Shown here piece by piece: positions 38,200 to 49,298 of a stretch of 64,000 bases of DNA. How positions within the stretch are numbered: position 1 is the stretch's first letter; each line of letters opens with the position of its first letter. The DNA comes from Capillidium heterosporum. Its lineage: Eukaryota; Entomophthoromycota; Entomophthoromycetes; Entomophthorales; Capillidiaceae. A program made the translations under genes and the position numbers. Under the pieces are notes generated by a model. It worked only from the letters and a program-made list of their open reading frames with translations, had not been told where the DNA came from and made no database searches. Location: the NCBI GenBank assembly GCA_016630905.1, contig WBMQ01000002.1:1054001-1118000 (forward strand), read 5' to 3'.

Positions 38200-39085
38200 T
38201 TTCAGTCAAATAAATCCCCAAACTTGATATTGAGGAATATGTGGTATGAATCGATCGAATAGCTGATTGCTGAAAGTGAATTGGAGCATGCAGAGTCCTC
38301 CATAACAGATTGATTACACACTATGTAGCTGATTCATAGGTAGTGAGCGAAGATATCGATCAAGGCCAAGTAGATAATATGGAGTGTAAGATTGTTATAG
38401 TCCACGCCTCTAGAAAGCATAGTTGGTAAATTATCGTAGTATTCTGTAAACTTTAAGATTTCAGTTTAGCTGGTCGTAGGTGTATAAAGAAAAGCATAAC
38501 CAACTTAACTTCAGATCGTACTGGAGTCTCAAAAGGTCTAGTGAGGCAGCTATCTCCCCAAGAGAGTGCCTTGTAACTACAATCTTATAATCACTGCTTT
38601 TTATCTTTAAAGAGAGTCTTGAACTTAATTATCAAGCCGCTATCAAGTAAACCTATTAATATTTTAACATCAGCATGTATTTGGATAAAATAACTTGAAA
38701 CATAAGATCTGTAACTGATCGATGATATCAATAAACTCCAGCTTATTGTCAAAGTTGACGCCACTTTTAAAATATAGGACTATCCCTTTGCATAAATTGC
38801 TGACCAAAATATAATTGTAGATTTCAAAATTTCATATAGTTTGGTGTTGAGTTTTCTACTCAATTTGCAGGCCAAATAGCTCCAGTCTTGTAGAGACCTA
38901 TAGTTGTATATGATGGCAGCAGTGTAGAAAAGCTATTCGCTTAACGTTCTCGATATCGAGTAGCAAATTCTTACTCTTGATGGCGATACTATTAGGAACT
39001 CGTCAAATATAGCTTGAATTACTTTTGAAGATGTAATCCCAGTGGTTAGGATGACGCTTACCATTAATATAAGCAAGAACTTCAT
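38200..39085 (-). pseudogene. Decayed class 3 lipase, tandem middle copy
   Basis: The minus strand from 39085 starts MKFLLILMVSVILTTGITSS, a signal peptide nearly like those of the two intact lipases. Further along, segments still align with them: the region for ATG-proximal DIEDVRKIAFYAAA, the nucleophile elbow (RHSLGE in place of GHSLG, near 38560), and the C-terminal tail near 38290-38340. The frame is interrupted repeatedly by stops and indels, and the elbow Gly is lost, so no lipase can be made. It is about one kilobase from each intact copy and points the same way. Confidence 0.75.
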
Positions 39086-40765
39086 ATTTAAAGGCACCAT
39101 TATAATTTAGTTTATACTATTCTTATTGCCTATATATTATCTTTAGTTTATAGTAGTAAATAGATTTCATGAAAGTAATTAAAGTAGTCTAACTTAATGG
39201 AGCCTCCCCATTTAATAAATACGATAAATTTATTTTACGTATATACTTTTATTATTCTTTCTTCTAAGATTATCTGCTAAATAAAACAAATTTTAAATTC
39301 CTTCACTTTGTATTAACAATTAACTTTAATTATGCATATCGAATAAAGGAAATATTTGAAATTATAGCACTTTGTTAGCCTTTTGTTTACCAACCCAGGT
39401 GACTTAATTATCCGGGCTAGTTATTCTTTCCTCATATGCTTTATACAGGTCATGTTAAAAGCTGAAATTCAATTTTACTATAATACTGTATATTAGAAAA
39501 TAGTTCATTTTTGCATATAGATAGATGGATGACTGTCACACAGGTTGGTATACCACATTCATCAGCAAATGCTTGGTTTTAATCGGTTTGATTTACATTA
39601 AAACCTACATAGTTATTTGAAGCACTGCTATATTATTAAACCATATCCCTGAAATTACTATGCATAAAACATTAAATACCATCTTTACAAATCCGGAGAT
39701 ATAGAATTCTAGTAACTTGTAGAAATCAACTAATGGAATTTTCCCTTTCATTTTTGGTGATATATATTTCAAATCTTCAATTAGCTATGATATGATCACT
39801 CACTATGAGAAAACTATACTAAAAACTTATGAGATGTTAAATTACTAAGTCCAAAAATTGAACTTAGTCCATAAAACCGTACTATTTTTACTCTTACAAG
39901 TTGATATCTCGCCTGTATAATATCAGTTTATAGTACCCTAATGTTTTTAAATATTTCAATTCCTTACTTTATGATGTAGTGTATTATTTATCAATTATTT
40001 ATATTTATGTATATTTAACTAAAAGTATGGAATAAAAACACTGAATATGTTGGAAATCATTATATTAATTATTAGAGGCAGTATAGGATAGTATCTATTC
40101 AAATATTTTAACTTGGCTTTAGATTGACAATATGACAATTAATGTTATATAGAATTATGATGTGAATATATTCTATTTATAATATTTGTTTGAAATATCA
40201 AATTGAAATTTATTTACAAAAAGGTTGCTGAATTTCGTTTCCACTTAGCAGCTATATGTTATTTCTAGATAGTGTACATATCATTATAGTTTTTGAATTG
40301 CAGATAGCATGGTTATTTATATGAAGGATGGGCTTTACATAAAATTTAAGGATTTAATGTTTTCTATAAGAATTTTGATAAGGGTTGAGATAAAGTTTAC
40401 ATCCTCAAGTTAATTGTTGGATGAAGTAATCCTTAGGCCATCGTATTAGCATCAATGACGAATTATGCTTTTTGCTAGTAAATATCCTTCAGTTTCTATT
40501 TTAGTATATGATAGAAAGTTCAAGTTAAATCAAGCTATCTAAGTATATTTCCCATATGACAGATTTTTCATAATAAACTTTGACCAAAGAGAAAACCAAC
40601 ATATATCTTATCCCACCTATAAAAACGAATACGTGTATGTATTTAGTTAATAAATATAACTTTAGAGCAAATAGTCAAGGTGTACCATAGCCTCCTAAAA
40701 TGCAAAGTACTTATACAACCAGAACTAGCTTATATATCGTTGTAGCTGATTCAAAGTGTCAAAAC
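39086..40765. other. Long AT-rich spacer, no gene
   Basis: About 1.7 kb of very AT-rich DNA with many short homopolymers. No open frame with coding character on either strand, apart from the plus frame that overlaps the 3' end of lipase copy 2 and is a shadow. Confidence 0.5.
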
Positions 40766-41698
40766 TCAACAGGCAAGATCTCCGAACTTGGTATCGAAGA
40801 ACTTGAGGTGGTAGTCTCTCGAACGATCTTTGGGTGGGACCGAGTTAGAGCATCTAGGGTCTTCCAAAATGGACTGGTCACAGACTACGTAGCTAGTCGC
40901 ATTAGGACTGTTGATCCATATTTCATTTTGATGGTGAGCGAAAATGTCGGCCAATCCCAGATAGATGATGTGGGGGGCAAAGTCATAGTAGTTTACGCCC
41001 CTAGCCAAAGTGACGGGCAGAGTGTCATAATATTCAGCGAAGCTGCGATCACCAGTTCTAAACTGACCGTAGGTGTACAGTGAGAGGCGCTTCCAATCCA
41101 GCTTGAGGTTGTGCTGAATGCGCAGCAGGGCCAGCGAAGCGACTTGGGCACCCAGCGAGTGCCCGGTAACTATTATCTTGTAATCGTTGTACTTTTTATC
41201 CTTGAGGAGCATCTTTAGCTTGGTTTCCACATCCTTACCCAGCGAATCAACAGCATCCTTAGCGCCGGCGTGGACTCGAGTCTTGAAGCTGGGAACGTAA
41301 GGTCTATATCCAACCGCTATGACGTTGATGAACTCTAAAGCGTTTTGAAGGTTGACTCCACCTCTAAACGCTACTACTACTTCCTTTCGATCGTCATTAG
41401 TCGAGATATAGCCGTAGGTCCCAGCGAACTTGTGCTCAACGGTTGAGTATATCTTGGTGTTAGGCTCCTGACTCAGATTGCAGGCCGAACAGTTCCATTT
41501 TTCCAACATAGTAACATTACAGATAGCGGCAGCTGCGTAGAAAGCAATCTTCCTAACGTCTTCGATGTCGGGTATATTGTTTTTACTCTTGACTGGGATA
41601 TTGTTGAGCGGAGGACCAAATTCAAATTTGGTAGCCTTGAGAGGTGAAACTCCAGAAGTTAAAACAGTGCTTACCAATAGTGCGAAAAGAGGCTTCAT
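40766..41698 (-). CDS. Secreted class 3 lipase, copy 2
   Basis: A single exon encodes 310 residues with a signal peptide (MKPLFALLVSTVLTSGVS). Core motifs are VVVAFRGGVNLQNALEF, VTGHSLGAQVASLALL with the nucleophile Ser at about residue 180, LYTYGQFRTGD, GVNYYDFAPHI with the catalytic Asp, and the C-terminal His in YHLKFFD. All catalytic residues of the class 3 lipase triad are present. N-linked sites (NVT, NCS, NAT) fit secretion. The nucleotide sequence is less AT-rich than its surroundings. With copy 1 and the decayed copy it forms a three-gene tandem cluster on one strand. A TATATAAAG element lies about 45 bases upstream. Confidence 0.9.
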   Translation of the reverse strand: MKPLFALLVSTVLTSGVSPLKATKFEFGPPLNNIPVKSKNNIPDIEDVRKIAFYAAAAICNVTMLEKWNCSACNLSQEPNTKIYSTVEHKFAGTYGYISTNDDRKEVVVAFRGGVNLQNALEFINVIAVGYRPYVPSFKTRVHAGAKDAVDSLGKDVETKLKMLLKDKKYNDYKIIVTGHSLGAQVASLALLRIQHNLKLDWKRLSLYTYGQFRTGDRSFAEYYDTLPVTLARGVNYYDFAPHIIYLGLADIFAHHQNEIWINSPNATSYVVCDQSILEDPRCSNSVPPKDRSRDYHLKFFDTKFGDLAC

Positions 41699-41742
41699 TT
41701 TTCAATACTTTATTTTGAATACACTAGATATATTTCTTTTCA

Positions 41743-41752
41743 ACTTTATATA
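41743..41752 (-). promoter_or_regulatory. TATA box of lipase copy 2
   Basis: On the minus strand TATATAAAGT lies about 45 bases before the start codon. Confidence 0.5.
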
Positions 41753-43244
41753 ATACTTTCAGGTTCATAGTGATGTTCCAAGATAATATGAAGGTAGACC
41801 GAATATATACGCTTATCATCAGCATTAAAATACCAAGATAGTTAAATCAACATCATTTTAGAATTTGTATAGCTTACTTTATTACTATATATAGTATTTG
41901 ACAGTATCAAAATGTTTTGTATTGCGCATGGTTAGTTTTTTAACCAACTCTGTTTATAAGTAAATGTTCTATAACATCCATATTTACAACATAAAATAGA
42001 TACTTAATACTTAATCATAATTATAATTATCAGCTCAAGTTATTTTGTACAAACTTTAGACCAATGTTCTACAGATCAGAGATAACCAACGATCTACACG
42101 TTATCCTAAACTTTATTTGCAATAAGACTTGAAATATACAGTATCAGTTTGAAACCTCATTCACAATACTATATATAAAATTGATCTAGCTGCCTATTGT
42201 TCTTAGAATGATAGGCTGCTTATTTAAACCTAAAATTATAAGCTATTTATATTTGGAGAATCTAGTATTGTAGATTTCAATTCACTATATGTCTATCAGC
42301 CCTCAACAACGCTATTTTAATTGTATAGCTTAGTTTATTTCATTCCATGCATTTAAATTCCAAATTAAGTGCTCCATAAGCTGCTAAACAACTAGCTATG
42401 GTACAACTAATTCTGGAATTTAGAATATTGGAAGATTGAACAAAGCAGATCAGCACTTCCAAGATCTTCAGTCTATGATGATGTAAATTCAACCTGAGGC
42501 TATCAGCTATTGAGAATACGTTTCAAAATTTAAGACTTGTAGAAAAGGTTTCAAGTTGCTAGCAATCAAAGCTGTGTCCTAAAGTTCATAGAGCAGTAAC
42601 CTGTTATAAAAAGGGTTTCGTATACGAAATATTTCATGTAAAACATCAAATCAAAATGTAAAAGATCTTTTTGGAGATTTCATATGCTTATATCAGATCT
42701 TAAGAATTTAATTAGTGAATACCTTTACCAGAAATACATCTTATAATGAGACTTTCCTGTATTGAAAATATATTATACACTATAATTAGAAGGAAGTTGT
42801 GCAAAAGCTACAGTAGCTTTCTATAAATCAATAGTAAAGGATGATTTCTAGAGTTTTTGGGAAACAACCTCATCTCCAAAAAGGAGCCTACTTGGTTAAA
42901 TACAAAGACCAAGAGCTTAGTATAAAGTTTATTTTTATGATTCGATTATAGGATTAGTAACATAGAATTACATCCCTAACGATAGCATCAAATTGTAATT
43001 AAAGGTTCAAGTAGTATTCCATCGTATATGTATAGCCAAAATATCTCAAGTGATTGAATATTTGGATATACATTTACCTTATTACAAGAATAATAAATAG
43101 TACAGCTTTAATCCACTCATCTATTTTTACACTCAAATTAATATATTTAATAGTTCTCATACACACACTTTACTACAAGGCATTGTATGTAGTATGCTAT
43201 CCTAAGTAGTACTCTATATAACAAATGTAAATCAAAGGTGTTCG
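41753..43244. other. Intergenic, no gene seen
   Basis: About 1.5 kb of AT-rich DNA. I found no exon with coding character. Confidence 0.4.
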
Positions 43245-43680
43245 CAGATGTTATCGTGATAAAACAACATTGACGATCTCCGATATTTTATGCTCATCGG
43301 AGTCTGAAGATTCACCTCCAAAGCTGGCATTTTCTATTCTTGGTAGGTGCGGAAATATATACTTATACCTGGTCATTTCCGGAAACTTGGCTACATGAAA
43401 CTTTTAAAAGGTTTTGGTAGGTGGATGGTAGTTCGGGAAGCCTTCATTATCCGATACCTTTATCATAAACAGCCCAAAGGTGTGGGAAATAGAATTCCAT
43501 TTGCAATGGTTATATAGTTTTAAAAGGGTCAAATGATATAGGTACCGATGGATATTTTTTAACCTACTTTACTATTGAATGCTAAATGGCAATTTGATAA
43601 ATAAGCTAGTAGTTGCGGTTTTATACCTACCATTTCTTCATTAGCACTATTCAAATTGTATTATCAGTGGTTTAGAAACT
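43245..43680 (-). pseudogene. Decayed coding remnant, unknown family
   Basis: The minus strand keeps a largely single frame with coding-like peptides, for example FGLFMIKVSDNEGFPNYHP and FHVAKFPEMTRYKYIFPHLP, then IENASFGGESSDSDEHKISE to a stop near 43257. Upstream a related stretch reads NEEMVGIKPQLLAYLSN. Several stops and probably a frame change break it. Composition is less AT-rich than the spacer. I do not recognise the family. Confidence 0.3.
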
Positions 43681-43940
43681 TTTGCAATTTATTTTAAAGT
43701 ACTTGAAGCTTGCAAGTAGAAATCCCTACAAGTGGTTCAGAAGTAAACAAACTGATGCCGGAAACCAAAGCTGGGCAGTATTTAAGGGAGTTGATTTTGC
43801 TCCTTCAGTATGATATCCAAACAACACAATTCGAAGTAGATCTTCCAATTTCCTTTAGCAAACAACTACCGTATAGATTACGTTACTACCACAACAAAAG
43901 TTTGATACTTTTCCCTACAAATTACATTTATTGATTAAAC

Positions 43941-44927
43941 ATGAAGTTCTTAAACGTCGCCACCATTGCCACCAGCTTAACCGTAGTCTTAGCTCACGGT
44001 AACGAGGACCACAGTGCCAACAGCAACGATGCATCGAACACTTACAAGTCGACCATCAAATTTGATGAGGCGTTGATTGCCAAGAAGTTCGACTTCGTCA
44101 CCACCAACTTCGACAAGGTACTGACCATCAAGGACCTAGCTGACAAGCATGCCTCCTTCTTCAACCAGAACCCTTCGGTCAAGCAGTCCATCAACAAGTG
44201 CTTCAGTGACCACCCCAGTTACAAGAATGTCTTCAAGAAGTCGATGCAAGCTATCGTTCGCCAGATCGCCGTCAAGGGTTACAAGGTAACAGCTCGTGAC
44301 GTAGCCACCATGGCTATCAACTACGCTAGTACCAATCCCGAGTTTGTCAAGGCGGTCCAACATATCGGTATCGAAGTTATGAAAGAAAATCCTACTCTTG
44401 TGGATGACTTCTTCAACGTCGTCGAGACGGTAGTTAAAAAGAACCCCAACTACTTTTTGGATTTGAAGAAGCGTCTAGTCGAGTTCAGTCATGGTGGTTC
44501 GGCTGAGACCTACAAGAAACTCTTCAAGCTGATTTTAGATTCGGCCGCCATCAACTCTGACTTCTCTAGCCATCTTGTTGTCCATTTGACTCAGGTTGAT
44601 CTTATCGCCTGCAATTCGGGTAGCCATAATCAGGGTACCACTACCAACGAACCTAGTGTAGGTAACAACTCGAACCAGAACCAGAGCCAAGTAGTCGATA
44701 ACAATACTACTAACGGTCAAACTGCTGCTGAGACTAAGCCAGTTGAAAACCAGAGCAACCCCGGTAGCGTCACTGTCGACAATGGAAGTAACCCCAACAG
44801 CAATCAAGGAGTCCAGAACAACAACGAAAGCAAAGATGACGGTAAGACTAGCAATGATACTACCGATCAGGGAAGTCACCCTGGCGGTCACAAGGAGGAT
44901 TCTAAGGATAGCTACTACCGTCCTTAA
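43941..44927 (+). CDS. Secreted protein with helical domain and Asn/Ser-rich tail, unknown
   Basis: A single exon encodes 328 residues. It starts with a signal peptide (MKFLNVATIATSLTVVLA) cleaved before HGNEDH. Residues 40-225 are predicted mostly helical and contain spaced, related segments (SFFNQNPSVKQSINKCF, NYASTNPEFVKAVQHIG, NVVETVVKKNPNYFLDLKK) that suggest internal helical repeats. From about 230 on the protein is low-complexity, rich in Asn, Ser, Gln and Thr, ending KEDSKDSYYRP. There is no GPI signal. Codons are C-biased relative to the neighbouring spacer, indicating expression. I do not recognise the family; it could be a cell-wall or effector-like secreted protein. Confidence 0.75.
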   Translation: MKFLNVATIATSLTVVLAHGNEDHSANSNDASNTYKSTIKFDEALIAKKFDFVTTNFDKVLTIKDLADKHASFFNQNPSVKQSINKCFSDHPSYKNVFKKSMQAIVRQIAVKGYKVTARDVATMAINYASTNPEFVKAVQHIGIEVMKENPTLVDDFFNVVETVVKKNPNYFLDLKKRLVEFSHGGSAETYKKLFKLILDSAAINSDFSSHLVVHLTQVDLIACNSGSHNQGTTTNEPSVGNNSNQNQSQVVDNNTTNGQTAAETKPVENQSNPGSVTVDNGSNPNSNQGVQNNNESKDDGKTSNDTTDQGSHPGGHKEDSKDSYYRP

Positions 44928-45092
44928 TTTCCCACCCTTTTACTTTTGTCGCTAGTACATCAATAAATTAATTTATCCAAGTATTTTTTACAGTTTCCTA
45001 TTTTGAACCAAGGCATAATATAAAAAACTTATTTATTATTGATATACACTAAATGATTTAAATCTTCTCTACTTCCATCACCTTCTCCCCAA

Positions 45093-45994
45093 CTAATTAC
45101 ATTTATACTCGACAAAGTCGACCTCCGCAGTCATCTTCTTACCATTAGCCAAGTATTCAGGGTCTTTCCAGTCGACTATACCACCTGCCCAATCACTAGT
45201 ACCTTTGAGGTTGGCACCTCCATCCCACAAACTGAAATATATGTTAGCTGGAGTATCGGGGAATGAGTTTCCAGCCATAGCCCGAGTTACCGTTCTTACG
45301 ACCTGGTTGTCGATCAACCAAGTTACCGAATCGTTGGTCCACTTGATAGTATAATCGTGGAAATCAGCGTGGGTGTTGAAATTGTTGGGGATATACTGGC
45401 CTTTAGTGTAGTCTAAAACACCTTTACCGTAGTAGTTGGTTTGGGAGTTGAATTCGTCCTTACCTACCCACTCCCAGTCGATTTCATCTTTTTGGGGACT
45501 GAGTAACTAAGATTATTAAAAATTAGAGTAAGTACTGGATATAGGCAAGCTTAAATGTAGATAAATTGATATATACTTACCACCATAGCTGAGACGATAC
45601 CCTTCATCCTGGAAGTCTTGATTCGTGCGGTCAACGTACCGAAGTGAACCATTACTTTGCTTGAGACTTTGGCGCCGTAGCCCATCAGAATCTTGGTATC
45701 AGGGTTGGGTGTATCCCCCAATGATATTTTCATGACCATCTTCTTGTTTTCGATGGCAACTTGGCCTTCCGTGTTGAAGGGACCGAATCCTGTATCGAAA
45801 TCTTCGCGCCAGCTGGTACACCCAGCTTCACTTTGAGAGATTGCTTGTATTTCACTGGCTTCGGTAGACTCTGCAACATCATGAATGATCTCAGGATCCC
45901 TACGCCTTAAATTTTTGGAACTGCTTGGAATTTGGAAGCTGGAAGTTAAAGTTAGTAGCTGTAGGAGCAAGAGTAGGCTGATAGTCGATCGCAT
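45093..45994 (-). CDS. CRH-type GH16 chitin-glucan transglycosylase
   Basis: Two exons (45581-45994 and 45093-45506, each 414 bases) give 275 residues. A signal peptide (MRSTISLLLLLQLLTLTSS) is followed by a dibasic RRR site near residue 30 and a GH16 domain. SPQKDEIDWEWVGKDEF holds the catalytic DExDxE motif with nucleophile and acid/base Glu. THADFHDYTIKWTND and WDGGANLKGTSDWAGG match fungal Crh1/Crh2/Utr2, which link chitin to beta-glucan in the wall. There is no CBM18 and no GPI signal, unlike yeast Crh1 and Utr2, so the product is likely released or bound differently. A GTATATAAG element is about 85 bases upstream. Confidence 0.9.
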
Positions 45995-46078
45995 TCCTTG
46001 TATAAAGTTTAAATAGACACTCTAATATAGGCTTGATTTTGATAAGTTAAAAAGATGAGATAAGTAGATGAAGCCAAG

Positions 46079-46088
46079 CTTATATACT
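46079..46088 (-). promoter_or_regulatory. TATA box of the CRH gene
   Basis: On the minus strand AGTATATAAG lies about 85 bases before the start codon at 45994. Confidence 0.45.
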
Positions 46089-46355
46089 CATCAGCTTCTC
46101 TAAAAATTTAGGATAGAGTTTGATATCATACTGATTTAACTCCTTTGAGTTCGATCTAGTTGGTATACATATATGTAAAATGTGTTGAAAGTATACTTTC
46201 ATACTACTCGCTTCATAGTGCCTGATGTTTATCTAACCGTAAAGTTTTAAAGTAAGTTTGGGGCCTTTCTTCGATTTCGGTTAGCAAATTTGTAAGTTCG
46301 TTGAATATTTGCTATTTTTAGGTAGAGTGGTAAGCGATTAGCTTGGTTATAGGGA

Positions 46356-46672
46356 ATGGATATGTCCAATCAAAACCGAGCTATACAGATTGGAAAGATC
46401 TTCATTGGACCCCTATGTAAGCTTGTATGGAGATCTATGTCGGGGATAGAGTTCGGCTGGCACTCAAACGCTCATACCCTAGCTTTACCACACTTATACA
46501 TCGAAAACCTAATGAGCAGCCTCTTGCCAAAATTAAGCTTACCTACCAAAGCTCTAAAGAAGCTATGTCGGTTAACTTCAGTTCCAAATTACCTGGTGTC
46601 GTAATGAGTATACCGTTCCATCCACATGGTACAGGTATGACAACAGGCAACTTGCCACTTACTTTTTCATAA
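46356..46672 (+). CDS. Possible small gene, 93 aa, unknown
   Basis: Two exons (46356-46416, 46452-46672) join in phase across a 35-nt GTAAGC...AG intron. The peptide starts MDMSNQNRAIQIGKIFIGPL and goes on with FRLALKRSYPSFTTLIHR, ending GTGMTTGNLPLTFS. It is less AT-rich than its surroundings, which is why two frames are open here. No family recognised, no signal peptide. It may be a remnant rather than a gene. Confidence 0.33.
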
Positions 46673-47475
46673 AACTAAAACTGGAAATAAATAATCTAAA
46701 AATCGATAATTTGCTACTACTCAATATAGACCCCTTTTATTGCTACGGCCCGTTAAAGTTTTGAGAGTCTAAACTAATAGCCTATATAAATCAAGGTTGG
46801 CCTATATAAAAATTTTGGTAGTAAGCAGGGTTTCGATCGGAGTGTTTCAAAGTTGCGACTAAGGAAAAGATGATGGGAAAGTGGAATAAGGCGGCTGTAT
46901 TTTAGTGTACATCAAAATTTGGACTACATTTCCTCAATAGTTTTTCGGAAGGATGTAGAAGTAGGATCAGCAGATTTAGCAACCTTGAGTAGTATAAAGC
47001 ATGTATTTTCAATAATTAGTAGCACGGATTTCAAATCCAAGTTTGAGCAATACCCATAAAAGTAGCTCAATAAACTAGTATAGGTTGGCAGAAAATATAA
47101 ATCACATTTCTACCTTTATAATAAGTTTGAATAGGCACACTTAAAAGATTCCTAACCTTTTTACATCAGAAATAGAAGCTTACCAAATGAACATTAAGAA
47201 TATGTGCTTTCAGTCTAATACGATTATTTAAATTTTAAATCAACTACTAACAAATGCAGAATTGCTGCTTTTTTAAATAATGGAAAATCTATATGCCTCA
47301 TCTACCCATAAAAGAACGCTGGGTATAGCATCTAGAGGAAATGTTGAATTAAAGGTGCTAATGTTACTTACATCTTCTAATGTTTATCCCACAAGCCATT
47401 TCGATCTGACACAATATTTGTAGTAAACTTAGAATCTTAAATTAGGTGTTTTCAATGAGTTAGAGCCCTTTACTA
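46673..47475. other. Intergenic, no gene seen
   Basis: AT-rich spacer. A short open stretch near 47280 (MENLYASSTHKRTLG) lacks a clear continuation and is not called. Confidence 0.35.
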
Positions 47476-47869
47476 TTAAAATATAGCCATGAAAAATTTA
47501 TCTAGTTCAAAATTAAAGTGGTAGCACTGAATTCGATCTAAAAAAGAGTATTTCAGATAATCCATCGCCAACTTGGACTCAAAATTTAAACGATAGCCTT
47601 TTGGACTTATCCAAAGTCCTAGGATCGATTTGATTTTTAGTTTTCTGCTTCTCAACCCATTTTGAACCTCTACAACAGCTCCATACCCATTATTTGTTGA
47701 AGAAATAGTTCTTTCAACACTGACGGTCATTATTAATTACAGCTATGACAGGTATATAACCAACCTGCGATCTTAAAGTTATAGATTTATTCAAATCAGT
47801 TGATTTTCAGCTCGTTACCATAAGCACCAAACTACTTTACCAATATAGTCAAGGTTTAAACAGCAGTAC

Positions 47870-48520
47870 CTTGATCCCACTTTCTGTGTGGATCAGATAG
47901 ATTTCGGATAACAAAAATACGAATTTTATCACAAGAATTCAATGTTAAAGTTCTAAGAAAAAGGTCATGAGAAACTAGAATTAGACTGAAGCCTTTATCT
48001 TCTAAATTGTTCCTACGTATACCTTTTAGTCTCAAAGTGATAGTACAGTTTATAAATCTACCATTGAGGTAAGGTGAATTATGGTTGGATTTACTTGATA
48101 ATGTAGCTTATTAGTTGCAAATTATAGATGTAGGCAGTTCTAAGCTGGAGTGAGTACCATGCGACAGGTCTAAGGATCTAGTTCAACTATAGTATTTTGA
48201 TAGGGTATATGATTGTAGGTGGGATGAGCTACTAAATATCTGTTAGTGTAGTGAGGATATTCATAGTTGAGTAGGTTGAAAAACTTGTAAAGGATCTAAA
48301 CTAAGATGAAGTGAACATTAATAAGCTCGGAATTAGTGATGTCGAATAATTTAGTTGGATTGATAAAGATACCTATTTAGAGCTCACTGTTACTATCTAC
48401 TAAAACTAATGCTTTGGTTTTAAGGAAGCGCTTTCCTTACAGTTTTACATCAAATTAACTCTAAAGGGAACTATAACACTATTACAGAGAGCTAAATTTA
48501 AAGTAATTAAAAATAGATGG
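47870..48520 (-). pseudogene. Decayed coding remnant, unknown family
   Basis: On the minus strand about 85 codons near 47880-48110 are open with no ATG (peptide includes FSLILVSHDLFLRTLTLN). Upstream, another frame shows coding-like peptide (NLLNYEYPHYTNRYLVAHP) interrupted by several stops. The pattern suggests a leucine-rich gene now broken. A nearby minus-strand open frame of 84 codons at 47476-47730 might belong to it. Family unknown. Confidence 0.25.
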
Positions 48521-48584
48521 AAGCAACAGTTTACTTTATTGATGGAATTATAATGTTTAAAAGTTAGTAGTACGTACATATAAG

Positions 48585-49298
48585 TCATAGCTCTAACTTG
48601 ACCAGGACTTCCCTATTCAAGCTAAAGGTATCGATCTGATGGAACAAGTCCACTGTAAACGACTTTTTGAAAGAAAGCCTGCTTAACTTCAATTTATCTT
48701 TCAAGCTGCTTGCCCTGTTTAGGCTGTTAAACTTGTAGCTAAAGTTGAGTTGTTGTATTTCAATGTCCAAGTCGTCATAACTGGGATGCAGCTTCAGCTT
48801 GATAGAATTCTTGATGACTTTGAAGTCAAAGTTGAACTTGTAGTTTATAGAGAAGTCTTTATATTTGGCTTCGTTGCTTAAGTATAATTGGTACTGCTGG
48901 TTGATATGTTGGAAGTTTTGGAGCTGTTGATTGGAGAATATGTCAATCAAATTTATGGTGAAATTTTTGTCGTATACTTTCTCTATCTGGTATTTGGTTT
49001 TAATACTGGCTTGTAAATTGTAGTTCTCATCAATACTGTTGAAATTTTGGTTCTTCATCCTATATTTGTAGCCTATATGAAATATATTAGTAATTGAGTT
49101 TATACTATATTGTGAATACTTACCTTGGATATGAATACTTAGTTTGGGTAAGTTCAAAGTCAAGTTTAATAGCTCGGAATCCAAGTTAGCACTTATAGGG
49201 TACTTGGGCAAAGGCATGTCGCCATAAAGTTGATCATACTTGGGCAGTTGGACTGGGTTGAAAGTGCTTAAAGTTGAAGTGATGCCAGCTGTTTCCAT
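48585..49298 (-). CDS. Unrecognised protein, 220 aa, intron-containing
   Basis: Two exons (49124-49298 and 48585-49072) join in phase across a 51-nt intron. The ATG at 49298 is used. The N-terminus is Pro/Leu-rich (METAGITSTLSTFNPVQLP). From residue 40 the sequence alternates hydrophobic and polar residues in strand-like runs (DFSINYKFNFDFKVIKNSIK, YDDLDIEIQQLNFSYKFNS), suggesting a beta-rich fold. Asn and Gln are abundant. No signal peptide or membrane segment is seen. A TATA-like stretch lies around 49355-49378. Unlike the decayed remnants nearby the frame is clean. Confidence 0.6.
   Translation of the reverse strand: METAGITSTLSTFNPVQLPKYDQLYGDMPLPKYPISANLDSELLNLTLNLPKLSIHIQGKYSQYSINSITNIFHIGYKYRMKNQNFNSIDENYNLQASIKTKYQIEKVYDKNFTINLIDIFSNQQLQNFQHINQQYQLYLSNEAKYKDFSINYKFNFDFKVIKNSIKLKLHPSYDDLDIEIQQLNFSYKFNSLNRASSLKDKLKLSRLSFKKSFTVDLFHQIDTFSLNREVLVKLEL

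Noticed and set aside
43710-43934. 74-codon frame directly before the secreted gene
   Set aside because: Lies in the likely promoter and leader region, no ATG at its start and no family features.
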